Shown here: piece by piece, positions 1 to 9,822 of the stretch
Numbering within the stretch: position 1 is the stretch's first letter
How the letters are laid out: each line of letters begins with the position of its first letter
Virus record (IMG/VR): IMGVR_UViG_3300017989_000239
Coordinates: 1-36,407 of that record
DNA from: a virus
Reading direction: 5' to 3' (one strand)
Length of the DNA: 36,407 nucleotides
Translations under genes and position numbers: made by a program
The notes under the pieces: generated by a model
The model's database searches: none
What the model saw: the letters and a program-made list of their open reading frames with translations, nothing else
Told to the model about the DNA's origin: nothing

Positions 1-696
1 GTTCCTTTTTATCAGGATCGATCTCAATTTTATGGGATATATCCTAGGACGAATTCGGTTGTAACGGTAGCTACCGGAGACGGAGTGACGGTAAACTTTG
101 CTGGTACGCTTACAAATGTCCCAATCTTAAAGAAAAATGTGTTGTTTAGTTCTGTAGATGCAAATAATAATTCTCTAGAATTGCATGATACTACTGGTGG
201 AACAGGCACAACTGGAATACTTACAGGTGCTGGTGGTGCATTGGGAACAATTAATTACGTAACAGGAGCTTATATATTAGCATTTGTTACACCTCCAGCA
301 GCTGGTGTTAGCATCGATGCTCATACAAGGCCGCACGTTGTATCTGTACCGCAGGCTGTCCTTTATTTTGATAATAAGTTTTATGTCCGTCCTGTACCTG
401 ATCAGGCATATAGAGTTGATATTGAGGCATATATACGACCTACAGAATTATTATCAGCCGGAGAATCGCCGGAGCTTGAGCAATGGTGGCAGTATATTGC
501 ATATGGCGCTAGTATAAAAATATTTCAAGATAGGACTGATGAAGAAGGTGTTCAAATGATTATGCCAGAATTTAAGAATCAACAGCGCCTTGTTTTAAGA
601 AGAACTATAGTCCAGCAGTCGAATGAACGTGTTGCAACGATATATACGGAAAACTTGAATACGCAAAATACCGGAAACTGGTGGAATAATACATAA
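1..696 (+). CDS. Head-tail adaptor-like protein (5' partial)
   Basis: The frame is open from the first base of the window, so the gene begins upstream; the GTG at 85 is an internal valine and not the start. About 231 residues are visible. The C-terminal half carries an aromatic-rich pattern (PELEQWWQYIAYGASIKI) followed by a long helix, like the helical-bundle adaptor proteins that join portal to tail in SU10- or P22-like podoviruses. It lies directly upstream of a small virion protein and a nozzle-like protein, the usual order after the capsid gene. The first half is rich in G, T and V, suggesting beta structure. The adaptor role is inferred from pattern and context; another tail protein is possible. 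Confidence 0.6.
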   Translation, partial: VPFYQDRSQFYGIYPRTNSVVTVATGDGVTVNFAGTLTNVPILKKNVLFSSVDANNNSLELHDTTGGTGTTGILTGAGGALGTINYVTGAYILAFVTPPAAGVSIDAHTRPHVVSVPQAVLYFDNKFYVRPVPDQAYRVDIEAYIRPTELLSAGESPELEQWWQYIAYGASIKIFQDRTDEEGVQMIMPEFKNQQRLVLRRTIVQQSNERVATIYTENLNTQNTGNWWNNT

Positions 697-720
697 GAAA
701 TTCTAATAGGAGATAATATT

Positions 721-1305
721 ATGGCGTATCAACAAAACATTCCGCAGCCAACGGATAAGATAAAAGACTCGCAAAACGATATATTGAATAATTTTCAGGG
801 TATTAAGACAGCGTGGGATATCAATCATGTTACATTTGATCTAGGTGACCAGGGTAAGCATAAGCATGTAACACTTCCGGAACAAGGTGCTGCTCCAGCA
901 ACGGCTGCAAATGAGATAGCAATGTACTCAAAGCAATCCACATTAACCGGTGCATCTGAGTTATTCATTCGAAGAGAGTCTAGTGGAAATGAGCTTGAGG
1001 CTACCGGAGCTAGTCTTGGTGCTATAGGGTGGAGTTATCTTCCTTCCGGATTACTTATCAAGTGGGGTGTTTCTAGTTGCACTGGAGATGATACATTTGT
1101 TTTGCCGGCAGGGGCTGGTATACCTGACTTTACAGCTATATATAGTATACAGTTAACTGTTGCGGATGCTTTGACAACAGATATAGATCAAGCTATTAGG
1201 GCAACAGCCTTTACACTTCCAGGAACAATTAGGGTATATGCATCAAATCGGTCGACAACCGGGCCGGCAACAGTAGGTTTCGAATATTTATTAATAGGAA
1301 TCTAG
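721..1305 (+). CDS. Small virion/tail protein with gp53-like C-terminal beta domain
   Basis: A 194-residue protein. The N-terminus (MAYQQNIPQPTDKIKDSQND, then ILNNFQGIK and NHVTFD) is of a type I know from many uncultured podovirus genomes. The C-terminal half has IKWG near residue 117, a run of short beta strands and a final FEYLLIGI, resembling the gp53-like knob of tail-fibre proteins. A good ribosome site (AGGAG) precedes the ATG. It ends on TAG immediately before the ATG of the nozzle-like gene, so the two are probably translationally coupled. The likely role is a tail-associated or receptor-contact protein; the exact function is unknown. Confidence 0.6.
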   Translation: MAYQQNIPQPTDKIKDSQNDILNNFQGIKTAWDINHVTFDLGDQGKHKHVTLPEQGAAPATAANEIAMYSKQSTLTGASELFIRRESSGNELEATGASLGAIGWSYLPSGLLIKWGVSSCTGDDTFVLPAGAGIPDFTAIYSIQLTVADALTTDIDQAIRATAFTLPGTIRVYASNRSTTGPATVGFEYLLIGI

Positions 1306-3495
1306 ATGGCTTTTGATAAATTTTTGATAGCCCCGATTTCAGATGGCTTAAGGCGAGATGTTAAACCCTTTCTAATCCCAGATCAAGCGTTTGAAGAACT
1401 TAATAATGCTTATATATTTCGTGGTCGTATTAAAAAACGTGCCGGAGCTGTTAATACAGGAGTTATAACAGATCTTGCTTCAGAAGGATCACGATTACGC
1501 GCTAATATAGGTACAACAGATGGTGCTGGTAATATTGCTGGAACCGTTCCAGGAGGTGCGGCTGGCATAGGCGCTATAGGGCAAATGTTTTCCATTGGAG
1601 GTGAATTTTTTACCGTATACCAAGCTAATGGAAACATGTATACTACGAGTCCAACAGCAACAGTTTTTACCTATAATACTGCTACGGGGGTCTATAATAT
1701 TCAGGGATCTTTAGCTACAACAGCGCTGTATTTTTACCCTGCTAAGCCCGTTATGGGTTTTACTCAATACGAACAAAGTGAAATTAACGATGAAGATACG
1801 TATGCGTGGGATACTTTTTTCAATTATAAGCTCTTATCAACTGGCTGGGAACGGGTAGCTGGTGCGACCGTTCCTGGAGATGCGCAATGGGCAGGAAGTA
1901 ATAGTCAATTCTTTTGGAGTTGCAACTGGCGTGGGACTGATGACTATAGCTATATTTTATTTACGACAAACTATAATTCAGCTGAAAGATTACGTTATTT
2001 TAATGGCACTAACTGGACAAGTTGGAGGCCTCAATATGCATCTAATGCAAATGAGACTATAGAAACATGCAGAATTATAATACCATTTCAGAATAGATTA
2101 CTTTTGCTTAATACGGTTGAGAGAAATGCCGCTGGTAACCCTTTTACCTATGTTAATCGTTGTAGGTATTCTAGAATTGGTAGTCCAATAGCTGCAAACT
2201 CTTATCGTGAAGATATAGGCGGTGAGGGATCCTTCATAGATGCACCAACAAGAGAAGCTATAGTAAGTGCAGCAACGTTGCGAAACAGATTAATTGTTTT
2301 CTTTGAGAGAAGTACTTATGAATTAGTTTATCTGGGAAACCAAGTTTATCCGTTTAGATGGCAAAAGCTTAACTCTACTTTAGGTTGTGAGTCTACATTT
2401 TCAGTTATTCCTTTTGATAAGGTTGTGCTTGGAGTAGGTCAAACCGGTATTCATGCATGTAACGGGGCAAATGTAGAAAGAATCGACAGTAAGATTCCAG
2501 ATGAGGTATTTGAGATACACAATGATGATGACGGTGTATTTAGGGTGCATGGTATAAGAGATTATTATAACGAGATGGCTTATTGGGCTATGCCTCACAG
2601 TGAAGCGTACGCTAGCTATCCTAATAGGGTACTAATTTATAATTATAAAAATGATACATGGGCCTTTTGGGATGATAATATCACAGCGTTTGGCTATCAC
2701 CAGTTGTTTACTGATACAACATGGGCAACAATACCGCATGCATGGGAAAACTACGATCAGCAGTGGAATGACGGTTCAGCTGAATCTAAATTTAGATACG
2801 TAATAGCAGGAAATCAGCAAGGTTACACATTCTTAATACATAGGGATTTTTCCTTCAATGCATATTCTCAGCAGATTACTGATATCCAAGAAGCTGCTGG
2901 GGTGGTTACTATCACGTCGATTGATCACAATTTAAAAGTAGGCGATTGGGTATATATTAATAACGCATCAGGAATCACAGAGCTCAACGACAATATATAT
3001 AAGGTTGGAGGTGTGCCGACAAACGATACATTTACAATTGATCTTCCTCCCGCTGTTACAGGCACTTATGAGGGTGGAGGTGTATTATTACTAGTGAGTA
3101 AGGTTGACATATATTCCAAGCGTTTCAATTTTTATAGCCCTCGAGGCTTAAGTACGAGCATAGAAAAGACAGACTTTCTTGTAGATAAGATAGATAATAG
3201 TGAGATAACCATTGATTATTTATCTGGAACCTCCCAACTATCTTTACGGGATGCCGGACTAGCAACAAATGCTATACTCGGTACATCTATACTTGAGTTT
3301 GGTGCGTATCCTACCGTCGCATATCAAGCAACACAAGAGCGCTTTTGGCATGCAGTATATCTGCAAGCACAGGGGGAATCGATTCAACTTAGAATATATT
3401 GGTCAGATGAACAAATGAGAGACGATGCTATTTCTCTTAATCCTTTTGATATTCATGCTATTTTATTCCATGCTTCTCCTACTCAAGATCTGTAA
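1306..3495 (+). CDS. Tail nozzle-like / DNA stabilisation protein
   Basis: A 729-residue protein. The N-terminus (PISDGLRRDVKPFLIPDQAF, then LNNAYIFRGRIKKR) is typical of large podovirus tail-nozzle or stabilisation proteins that start from a ring below the adaptor. The middle is a long WD/beta-rich region with many aromatic residues. Around residues 525-600 there is a small inserted domain (DIQEAAGVVTITSIDHNLKV ... NDTFTIDLP) resembling the FCCH-type fold often annotated in such proteins. The start directly abuts the preceding stop. It is followed by a hairpin and a convergent gene. Family placement rests on recognised patterns and position; no homology search was made. Confidence 0.65.
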   Translation: MAFDKFLIAPISDGLRRDVKPFLIPDQAFEELNNAYIFRGRIKKRAGAVNTGVITDLASEGSRLRANIGTTDGAGNIAGTVPGGAAGIGAIGQMFSIGGEFFTVYQANGNMYTTSPTATVFTYNTATGVYNIQGSLATTALYFYPAKPVMGFTQYEQSEINDEDTYAWDTFFNYKLLSTGWERVAGATVPGDAQWAGSNSQFFWSCNWRGTDDYSYILFTTNYNSAERLRYFNGTNWTSWRPQYASNANETIETCRIIIPFQNRLLLLNTVERNAAGNPFTYVNRCRYSRIGSPIAANSYREDIGGEGSFIDAPTREAIVSAATLRNRLIVFFERSTYELVYLGNQVYPFRWQKLNSTLGCESTFSVIPFDKVVLGVGQTGIHACNGANVERIDSKIPDEVFEIHNDDDGVFRVHGIRDYYNEMAYWAMPHSEAYASYPNRVLIYNYKNDTWAFWDDNITAFGYHQLFTDTTWATIPHAWENYDQQWNDGSAESKFRYVIAGNQQGYTFLIHRDFSFNAYSQQITDIQEAAGVVTITSIDHNLKVGDWVYINNASGITELNDNIYKVGGVPTNDTFTIDLPPAVTGTYEGGGVLLLVSKVDIYSKRFNFYSPRGLSTSIEKTDFLVDKIDNSEITIDYLSGTSQLSLRDAGLATNAILGTSILEFGAYPTVAYQATQERFWHAVYLQAQGESIQLRIYWSDEQMRDDAISLNPFDIHAILFHASPTQDL

Positions 3496-3529
3496 ATTAT
3501 AATTGTTTCCTTATTATTTTAAACGAAGA

Positions 3530-3552
3530 AACCGTGACAAAATGTCACGGTT
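3530..3552. terminator. Bidirectional hairpin terminator between convergent genes
   Basis: A perfect 10-bp stem (AACCGTGACA / TGTCACGGTT) closes a 3-base AAA loop. It lies 34 bases after the nozzle-like stop and faces a convergent leftward gene. No clear T run follows on the plus strand. The core GTGACA..TGTCAC recurs in degenerate form at 31679-31693, also between convergent genes. Confidence 0.6.
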
Positions 3553-3637
3553 CCCTCGCAAAAAAGGAGAGTAGTAATGATGAAGCCACTAATAATGGAC
3601 TAAACACACTAGTAGTACTAATAACTTCTTATTAAGT

Positions 3638-4183
3638 TTATTCTTTTATATATTCAAGCACAACATAAGTTGTTGTGTAGGCTGAATAGTTTGCACCAGT
3701 AGTAATTACTACGTTTGTTGCATTAAAGTAGAGTTCAATGTTGTTAGCTAATATTGGAGAAGAATATGGAAGAGGTATCTGTGTTTGTGCTACTGGGTCT
3801 GTTGCTGCTCCATATATACGCGTTGCTGTTAGTGTGCTTGTTGTCGGAAATGTGATGTTATGAGCTACCGTTTTTGTAGCAGTGTTTGGGAGTGCGCCAA
3901 AATTAACTACAGTTCTATATACTTGTCTTTCTACAGGTTTTTGTGCGGTACTGCTCCCTAGTGCTGGATTGGGAAACCATACTTGGCCATTAACAAATTC
4001 TTGCGGATCATATATGCCAGTATCTTTGATGTTCAATGTATTTGCATGGTTATTAAGTATTAGGCGAAGCCTTACTAGAAAGTCTCTAAACTCTGGGCTA
4101 TTAATCTTGATATCTTCTATGTTTTCAATCTCAAATTCTTCGGTTGTGGGAACAAAAGCGCCAATTCTTTTTTGGACTGCCAT
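3638..4183 (-). CDS. Inverted fibre-like/virion decoration protein
   Basis: A 181-residue protein on the minus strand inside a rightward virion cluster. Residues 1-70 (NSPEFRDFLVRLRLILNNHA, NIKDTGIYDP, EFVNGQVWFP) match a module I recognise from many metagenomic podovirus structural proteins, consistent with a short coiled or helical anchor. Residues 90-181 (VVNFGALPNTATKTVAHNI and onward) are beta-rich and resemble a compact fibre head or collar-type domain ending in VVLEYIKE. AAGG lies upstream of the ATG. The opposite orientation suggests separate control or later acquisition. The role is inferred as a receptor-contact or decoration protein. Confidence 0.55.
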   Translation of the reverse strand: MAVQKRIGAFVPTTEEFEIENIEDIKINSPEFRDFLVRLRLILNNHANTLNIKDTGIYDPQEFVNGQVWFPNPALGSSTAQKPVERQVYRTVVNFGALPNTATKTVAHNITFPTTSTLTATRIYGAATDPVAQTQIPLPYSSPILANNIELYFNATNVVITTGANYSAYTTTYVVLEYIKE

Positions 4184-4290
4184 CTTAAATTACCTTTTTT
4201 TTATTTAATAACGTTATACTACTATTGATATGATATAGGTGGTATTTGTTATTAACAAATTAAAGTGGTTTGGTTGAGGAAGGATAGACT
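4184..4290. promoter_or_regulatory. Divergent intergenic region
   Basis: This is a 107-base AT-rich gap between the leftward fibre-like gene and the rightward internal virion gene. It contains a short palindrome (ATAACGTTAT) and a GATATGATATAGG stretch that could serve as a -10 region. I could not fix a convincing -35/-10 pair in either direction, so promoter activity is inferred from the divergent layout only. Confidence 0.3.
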
Positions 4291-5277
4291 ATGGCTTTGG
4301 GTGCGATTTTAGGAGCAGTTGCAAAATATGGCGCTATTCCACTGGCAGGATTTGTTGCTAGTAAGTTATTTGGTAGAAGAGGGGGAAGAAAAGGTAGAGG
4401 AAAAGGATCTGAGGGAGAAATGCAACTTCCAGGTGGCGGAACAGCTGCTAATATTCCTACATTACCTCCTGCAGCACAAAAAGAACTCGAAAGTCTTATG
4501 CCACAAATACTTCAAGAATTTAAGGCAGAGCCACAAAAGTTTCCGGAGTTAGCAGAACTTGTACAGCAAGCTCGCGATGCATATGGCCCAATGGAATTTG
4601 ATCAGATGGTACCGGAATTAAAGGATCTTCCGCCTATTCCTGAAATGCCTGCAGAGGCTGACTTAAAAGAATTAGATTTTGGTCCTATAGAAGCCCGGGC
4701 TCGTCGACAATTTGCGCAAGAAACGCTCCCATCGATTGCTGAAAGATTTACTGCTCTTACTGGTGGGGGACAGAGGGCTGGAGCCTTTGAAAGACAAAAA
4801 GCGCAGGCTGGTGGCGAATTAGAAGAAAATTTAGCTGCACTCCGAGCAACAATGGAGCCAGAATATGCACTCAAAAGGGCACAATATGGCCTAGAAAGAG
4901 GTAAACTAGCTGGAATATTAGGACAATTAGGTTTAGAGCGTGGAAAAGCAGAGAACGTATTAGGCCTTCAGCGAGGTCAGTTAATGGCTAATTTAGGAAT
5001 GGCTCAAAGGGGGCAACGGTTTAACGAAATCCAGTCAGCAATGCAACAGGCTCAACTTGCGCAAGCGCCTGCACAGTTTAGGCAAAGCTTATTAGCTAAT
5101 ATATTAACTGGTGGAGTAGCATCTCCGTATCATACAGCTGTACAACCGGCTCGTCCTTCATTTTTACAGGGGATGGCTCCTGGAATTGGCGCTGGCCTTG
5201 GAGGCCTTATGGGCGGATTAGGTCAAGCTGCAGGGTCATGGTTATTCGGTGGTAGTAAAACAGGAATGTTTAAATAA
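4291..5277 (+). CDS. Internal virion/DNA ejection protein
   Basis: A 328-residue protein. An N-terminal hydrophobic, glycine/alanine-rich segment (residues 2-27) precedes a very basic GRRGGRKGRGKG stretch. Residues 125-250 form a long helical region rich in A, Q, E and R with the FTALTGGGQRAGAFERQKAQ motif typical of small internal virion proteins of podoviruses. The C-terminus returns to a glycine-rich hydrophobic segment (GMAPGIGAGLGGLMGGLGQA). This layout fits a protein packaged inside the capsid that inserts in the host membrane during DNA ejection. AGGAAGG precedes the start. It is first in a run of three co-directional genes. Function is inferred. Confidence 0.6.
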   Translation: MALGAILGAVAKYGAIPLAGFVASKLFGRRGGRKGRGKGSEGEMQLPGGGTAANIPTLPPAAQKELESLMPQILQEFKAEPQKFPELAELVQQARDAYGPMEFDQMVPELKDLPPIPEMPAEADLKELDFGPIEARARRQFAQETLPSIAERFTALTGGGQRAGAFERQKAQAGGELEENLAALRATMEPEYALKRAQYGLERGKLAGILGQLGLERGKAENVLGLQRGQLMANLGMAQRGQRFNEIQSAMQQAQLAQAPAQFRQSLLANILTGGVASPYHTAVQPARPSFLQGMAPGIGAGLGGLMGGLGQAAGSWLFGGSKTGMFK

Positions 5278-5289
5278 GGAAGGAAAATA

Positions 5290-5901
5290 ATGGCTATAAT
5301 AACGTTACCATCGCAACCAACCACCGGACATGCAATTGGTCAAATGCTAGGTGGTGGAGTAGCTGGTCTTGGTCAAGGTTTAGGGGCAGGAATATCTAAT
5401 ATTATTAATATGAAGCTTCAAAACATGCAAAGACAGCAGCAAAAGAAAAATCTTGAGGAGAAGTTATCTGCAATTTTACCAACAGAAAAGGCAGCAGCTT
5501 TTGCATCTCTAGGAGTAGATAATCCATCATTGTTAAATTTGCTTATTCGAAAGGAAAGAGATACTCCTGGATTACCACTTTCAGGCCTTTTTGGCGTTAA
5601 ATCTCCAGAAGCTACCAAGTCTAAGCTTGCTGAGCTTGAGTCTGAACCTCTTATTTCTAAAGAGAAACCAATAGCGGTAAAAAACTTTAGAAAAAATATT
5701 TTGGAGGGGATTAAGACTGGCAAAGTTGGGTATGAAGAGAGTAGAGAAAAATTGTTAAACATGGGGTTTGATCCGAAATCGATAGAGATTCTTTTAAGTG
5801 AAGATTTAACAGATGATGTTATAAGATTTTTTTTAGAAAAAACAAACAATAACCCCAAGAAAGCGAAAGCACTTGCATCAAAATACGGATTTAAGGTTTA
5901 G
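5290..5901 (+). CDS. Small internal virion protein candidate
   Basis: A 203-residue protein with a glycine-rich amphipathic N-terminus (AIGQMLGGGVAGLGQGLGAG, residues 14-33), a Q/K-rich helix (QNMQRQQQKKNLEEK) and a charged helical remainder. AAGGAAGG lies before the ATG. It starts 12 bases after the previous internal virion gene and ends 2 bases before the next, so all three are probably one transcription unit. The hydrophobic glycine-rich start is shared in style with its neighbours and suggests membrane contact during ejection. I do not recognise a named family. Confidence 0.5.
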   Translation: MAIITLPSQPTTGHAIGQMLGGGVAGLGQGLGAGISNIINMKLQNMQRQQQKKNLEEKLSAILPTEKAAAFASLGVDNPSLLNLLIRKERDTPGLPLSGLFGVKSPEATKSKLAELESEPLISKEKPIAVKNFRKNILEGIKTGKVGYEESREKLLNMGFDPKSIEILLSEDLTDDVIRFFLEKTNNNPKKAKALASKYGFKV

Positions 5902-5903
5902 TT

Positions 5904-8900
5904 ATGATGGAAGATCGTTTTGATATATTAGCAAATCAAGATACGGATCGTTTCAAGTCTTTAGCAACAGATGGAACATTAAAGGCGTCGCTTGAACAGA
6001 CACCGCAAAATAAGTTTGATTTTGTAGCAGAACAGAATGACATGAAAAAACAAGTACATGAAGCTCCGTGGCACTCACCAGAGGCGCTTTTAGATCATCT
6101 TTTTTCTCAGGCCCCTATTCCATTAGCAATGACATACAAAGCTATGCGAGGTGTTCAAAAACAAGTTAGGCCTGAAAAATTATATAAGGCAGGTACGAGA
6201 GGATTACAAAAGAGTGTATTGGGGTTTGCAAAAGAAGTTAAAGCTCCTATAGATACAAATTATCTTGAAAGATTGACTGAATCGCTTACAGAATTTGCAG
6301 GTGATTTGCCTATAATGATGCTCGGTTCAGTGCCGGGGGCAAAACTAGGAGCACTTGCAGGAGCGCCGTTTGGAGCTGCTGGAGCAGGAGTTGGTGCGGC
6401 TGTTGGTGGAGCGATGACAGGATTTGCTCTTCCTACGGCAATAAAATCTGTAATAAGAGAGTATAGAGATTTTCAGAAAAAGGGAGGAGATTTAACACTT
6501 AAAGAGTTTATTGAAAGAGGTGGAAGTGTTCTAAAGGATACTGGAAAGGCTGCTATAATGGGGGGTGCCTTGGGTGCAGTTGGAAAAGCTTTACCCCTTT
6601 TAGAATCCCTACCTGCTATGAAAAATTTATTAAATTCTAAACTGGGAAGTGAAGGTATTCGCTTAGGGGCTGAGGCTGCTACATTACTAGGTGTTAATAC
6701 TTTATTTGAAGGAAAGCTTCCAACAGCTGATGAAGTTGGTGATTTAGTAGGTTTTTTAGCAACAGCGCGAGCTTTTGGTGGTATAAAAGATTTCATGGAA
6801 AAAAGATCCAAGAAGCCGTTAGTTCCACTAAAAGAGCAAACACCAGAAGAAAAAGTATTAGGTAAAAAAGCATTACCAAAAGCTCAACGTTTTGAAACAA
6901 CGCAAGAAATGTATCAAGATGTGCTTGAGAATTTGGTTGGAGAGAAAAAAGCTAAGAAAGTAGAGGTTGCACATACATGGAGGAAGAGTTTAGAGCAAGC
7001 TGAAAAAGCGGCTAAAAGAAAATTTACTCCTATGGAACATGAAGAAGCTCTTTATTATATGCAGAAAACTGGTAACCCAGCGATTGAGGGAGACGGCTTT
7101 AATGATTTGGTAAAGCGTTTACCTAAAGAATTAAAAGAAATGGCTGACAAAAAGGTGCGTCCTGCTTTAGAAACGATTTTAAAAGAAAACAATGAAGACC
7201 CGGTAATGAAAACAATAAGACCACGTGAGGGCCTTGAGGAGTACTATTTGCCAGGTGTTTATGAAGGTACCCCAGAACAAATAGCAAAAGCAAAGGCATT
7301 AGCATATAAAAAGTTAAAAACACGTCCATTTTTTGCTAATACAAAAACATTTTTAACGTATCATGATGCAGCATTGAAAGCAGGATTAAAGCCGCGCTTT
7401 AAAACACTCCCTGAATTGATGGAATATACTCAGAATGAGTTTAATAGAGCTAAAGCTAATGCTGGACTGGTAGATAAACTTAGAAAGTTTCAAGATATTA
7501 CGGGCACGAATGTTATTGTAACTGATCATAGTAAAGCCAAATATAGAAAGGCAAAGCTTGAGGGATTTGTTCCATTCGACGATAAGATGCTTAGAACTTC
7601 ATACGATAAAGAGGTGGGAAAGTATACTCTTTCTCCAGAGCCTGCCTTATTAGCTCCGGATGTGGCAGAAACCTTTGATGGAGTTTTTGTTAGAAACTAT
7701 GAGGGAAAGCTCCCTAAAGCTTTACAGCATGTTAAAAATGTAACTGATGCATGGGATTCAATAAATAGGCGTCTAAATAGATTAGCGGTGTCGTTTTCAG
7801 GGTTCCACTATAAAACACAGTTAGAGAACGTTCTTGGTCGTTTAGGATTTGAGAAAGCCTTGAGACCAGCAAAATTGATGCAAGAAGGAGACATATTATT
7901 AAAAGATACTGCAAAGGTAAAAGATGCAGTAAAGCATGGACTTGAGATTGGTGGAATTGAGTCACTTACTATTCCCAAAAATGAACGAGTGTTTGATAAG
8001 TTTATTGATAAGATAGCTGATCCTGAATCTAAATTTTCGATAAGTACAAAAAAGTTTCAAAAAAGGCTTAGTGAAGTTCCAGATTATATACACAAAACTT
8101 TTATACCTAGATTAAAAATGGTTGCATATGATGAAACAGTTAAAGCGCAGCTTGGTCGTCTGGAAAAAGAATATGGTAGAAAGCTAACACCTGTAGAAAC
8201 AAAAGAATTAAAGCGGGTCGTTGCAAGTCGGATGAACGATGAGTTTGGTGGTCAAAGGTGGGAAACAAGTACCTGGTTTAAAAATCCTAAGATGCGTAAG
8301 ATGATGCGTGCTTTTATAGCCTTCCCTAATTGGACTGTTTCTAACGTGAAGCAACTTGCAGGAGCTTTTAAGCCTGGTCTTGAAGGACAATTAGGTAGGC
8401 AATATTTATTGAATTTCACAATAAAGAACTCACTGATAGCAGCTGGTTTTAAAGGTATTTTTGGAGGTATGACTACAAATGAAAAAGGTGAAAATATTTG
8501 GTCTCCATGGGAAGCTTTGCGAGCATTTACTGATATTAATGATGTTTCTGATTTATTTAGTTTTCCTTTGCCCGATTGGAATATTAATGGTTTAAGATTG
8601 GGTCGCGATAAAAGTGGTGCTCGCTTGAAGTTATATGCGGGTAAGCAGCTTGTTGAAGCATTAAATTATTTTAAGATAGGTGATCATCTATTAAGCATGT
8701 TATATAACAAATCTGTTCCTCTTGTTAGGGAGATATGGAAGCAAGTTACAGGAACAACACCTACACCGTATGGTCCTTTTATGGCAGAAGGGAAGTATAT
8801 GGGAGGTATTAGGAAACCATGGGAAGGTAAACAAGATTTTATTGAGCAGTTACCATCAAGAACAAAGTCGTTACTAAAAGATCTTGTCCCATTTGGTTTG

Positions 8901-9653
8901 CAATCTTTGGTAGTTGAACGTGACTTTCCTAAGTGGGTACAAACTGGAGGAGGTCTTTTTTCTGCTAGAAAGATGGCAACACCATTTAAAGAAGCAACTA
9001 ATATTAGGAAAGCACTTGAGGAAAATGATACGAGAAAGCTAGCTGATATAAAAAGAAAACTTAAGGAAAACGATATTCCAGATGAAAGAATACAACAGGA
9101 AATTACAAACCAGAAAAGTATTATTAAGTCTGACAGGTATTTTGACAAAGCAAAAGAAGCTGTATCAATAAAAGATCCGGAAAAAAGAAATGATGCAGTA
9201 CGGCGAGTAAAGGCTGAAATGCGTAAAGATCCGCTAGGTTTCAGTGAGAACTCTATCCAAGGCACATTTAATTATGCTTTGAAGTCGTTAAAATTTGAGG
9301 GTGTTTATACAGAGAAGCAGCGTGGAAAAATTAAAACAGAACTACCTACTTTAAGTGGTGATTTGAAGAACGCACTTTTGTCTGATGATAAAAACAAAAT
9401 AAGTGAAATAAAAAAGCAATATAAAACAAGTGGCCTCAATAAAGAACAAATTGACAACAAAATAAAATATGCAAAAAATGAAATTACAAGAGATAGATGG
9501 AATGAAAAAATTGCGGCTGCTATTAAATCTGGTGATTCTTCTAAAATAAAGAAGGTTAAAGATGATATGGCTAAAGATCCTTATGTAAATAAAAAAGGGA
9601 TTGTATCTAGATTTAATTCTATAAAAATAAAAGTTAAAAAAGGTTTACTCTAG
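5904..9653 (+). CDS. Large internal virion/ejection protein, LPD38-like
   Basis: A 1249-residue protein. Residues about 130-185 and 205-280 are glycine/alanine-rich and hydrophobic, with potential to cross a membrane. The middle (about 620-900) contains a pattern (SRMNDEFGGQRW ... FIAFPNWTVSNVKQL) that I associate with large polyvalent-protein or ejection-protein C-terminal modules (LPD38-type). Residues about 1032-1110 and 1153-1240 are a diverged internal duplication of charged helices, each ending in KDP. ATG is at 5904, with a second ATG at 5907, two bases after the preceding stop. The role is inferred: packaged and injected with DNA. No lysozyme or transglycosylase motif was recognised. 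Confidence 0.6.
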   Translation: MMEDRFDILANQDTDRFKSLATDGTLKASLEQTPQNKFDFVAEQNDMKKQVHEAPWHSPEALLDHLFSQAPIPLAMTYKAMRGVQKQVRPEKLYKAGTRGLQKSVLGFAKEVKAPIDTNYLERLTESLTEFAGDLPIMMLGSVPGAKLGALAGAPFGAAGAGVGAAVGGAMTGFALPTAIKSVIREYRDFQKKGGDLTLKEFIERGGSVLKDTGKAAIMGGALGAVGKALPLLESLPAMKNLLNSKLGSEGIRLGAEAATLLGVNTLFEGKLPTADEVGDLVGFLATARAFGGIKDFMEKRSKKPLVPLKEQTPEEKVLGKKALPKAQRFETTQEMYQDVLENLVGEKKAKKVEVAHTWRKSLEQAEKAAKRKFTPMEHEEALYYMQKTGNPAIEGDGFNDLVKRLPKELKEMADKKVRPALETILKENNEDPVMKTIRPREGLEEYYLPGVYEGTPEQIAKAKALAYKKLKTRPFFANTKTFLTYHDAALKAGLKPRFKTLPELMEYTQNEFNRAKANAGLVDKLRKFQDITGTNVIVTDHSKAKYRKAKLEGFVPFDDKMLRTSYDKEVGKYTLSPEPALLAPDVAETFDGVFVRNYEGKLPKALQHVKNVTDAWDSINRRLNRLAVSFSGFHYKTQLENVLGRLGFEKALRPAKLMQEGDILLKDTAKVKDAVKHGLEIGGIESLTIPKNERVFDKFIDKIADPESKFSISTKKFQKRLSEVPDYIHKTFIPRLKMVAYDETVKAQLGRLEKEYGRKLTPVETKELKRVVASRMNDEFGGQRWETSTWFKNPKMRKMMRAFIAFPNWTVSNVKQLAGAFKPGLEGQLGRQYLLNFTIKNSLIAAGFKGIFGGMTTNEKGENIWSPWEALRAFTDINDVSDLFSFPLPDWNINGLRLGRDKSGARLKLYAGKQLVEALNYFKIGDHLLSMLYNKSVPLVREIWKQVTGTTPTPYGPFMAEGKYMGGIRKPWEGKQDFIEQLPSRTKSLLKDLVPFGLQSLVVERDFPKWVQTGGGLFSARKMATPFKEATNIRKALEENDTRKLADIKRKLKENDIPDERIQQEITNQKSIIKSDRYFDKAKEAVSIKDPEKRNDAVRRVKAEMRKDPLGFSENSIQGTFNYALKSLKFEGVYTEKQRGKIKTELPTLSGDLKNALLSDDKNKISEIKKQYKTSGLNKEQIDNKIKYAKNEITRDRWNEKIAAAIKSGDSSKIKKVKDDMAKDPYVNKKGIVSRFNSIKIKVKKGLL

Positions 9654-9800
9654 TTCGCGTTCTCTCTGCATTGCCATTATTATTAAGCGTATTATTAACC
9701 TTGTTAATGTTATATTTCTACGTTTTGTTAGGAGGTTAAGTTGGTTATATATAACGGTTGGCAAATCAATTGAAAGTCTTTTTCGCCCTTTTCTAGGCAT
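9645..9800 (-). CDS. Ribbon-helix-helix DNA-binding regulator (CopG/Arc-like)
   Basis: A 51-residue protein (MPRKGRKRLSIDLP, VIYNQLNLLTKRRNITLTRL). It shows the RHH pattern of a short beta strand (RLSIDLP) followed by two helices. I chose the ATG at 9800 because AGGTGGG lies just upstream; a longer frame to 9851 has no such site. It converges with and overlaps the end of the large ejection gene by 9 bases. Its own promoter (9823-9851) contains an inverted repeat between -35 and -10, suggesting autoregulation. It sits at the border of the fibre block and may control it. Confidence 0.7.
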   Translation of the reverse strand: MPRKGRKRLSIDLPTVIYNQLNLLTKRRNITLTRLIIRLIIMAMQRERELE

Positions 9801-9822
9801 ATTCCCACCTTTCTTTTCATAT

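Noticed and set aside
3882-4208. Rightward 108-codon open frame
   Set aside because: It is opposite the fibre-like leftward gene, which has recognisable motifs and a ribosome site.
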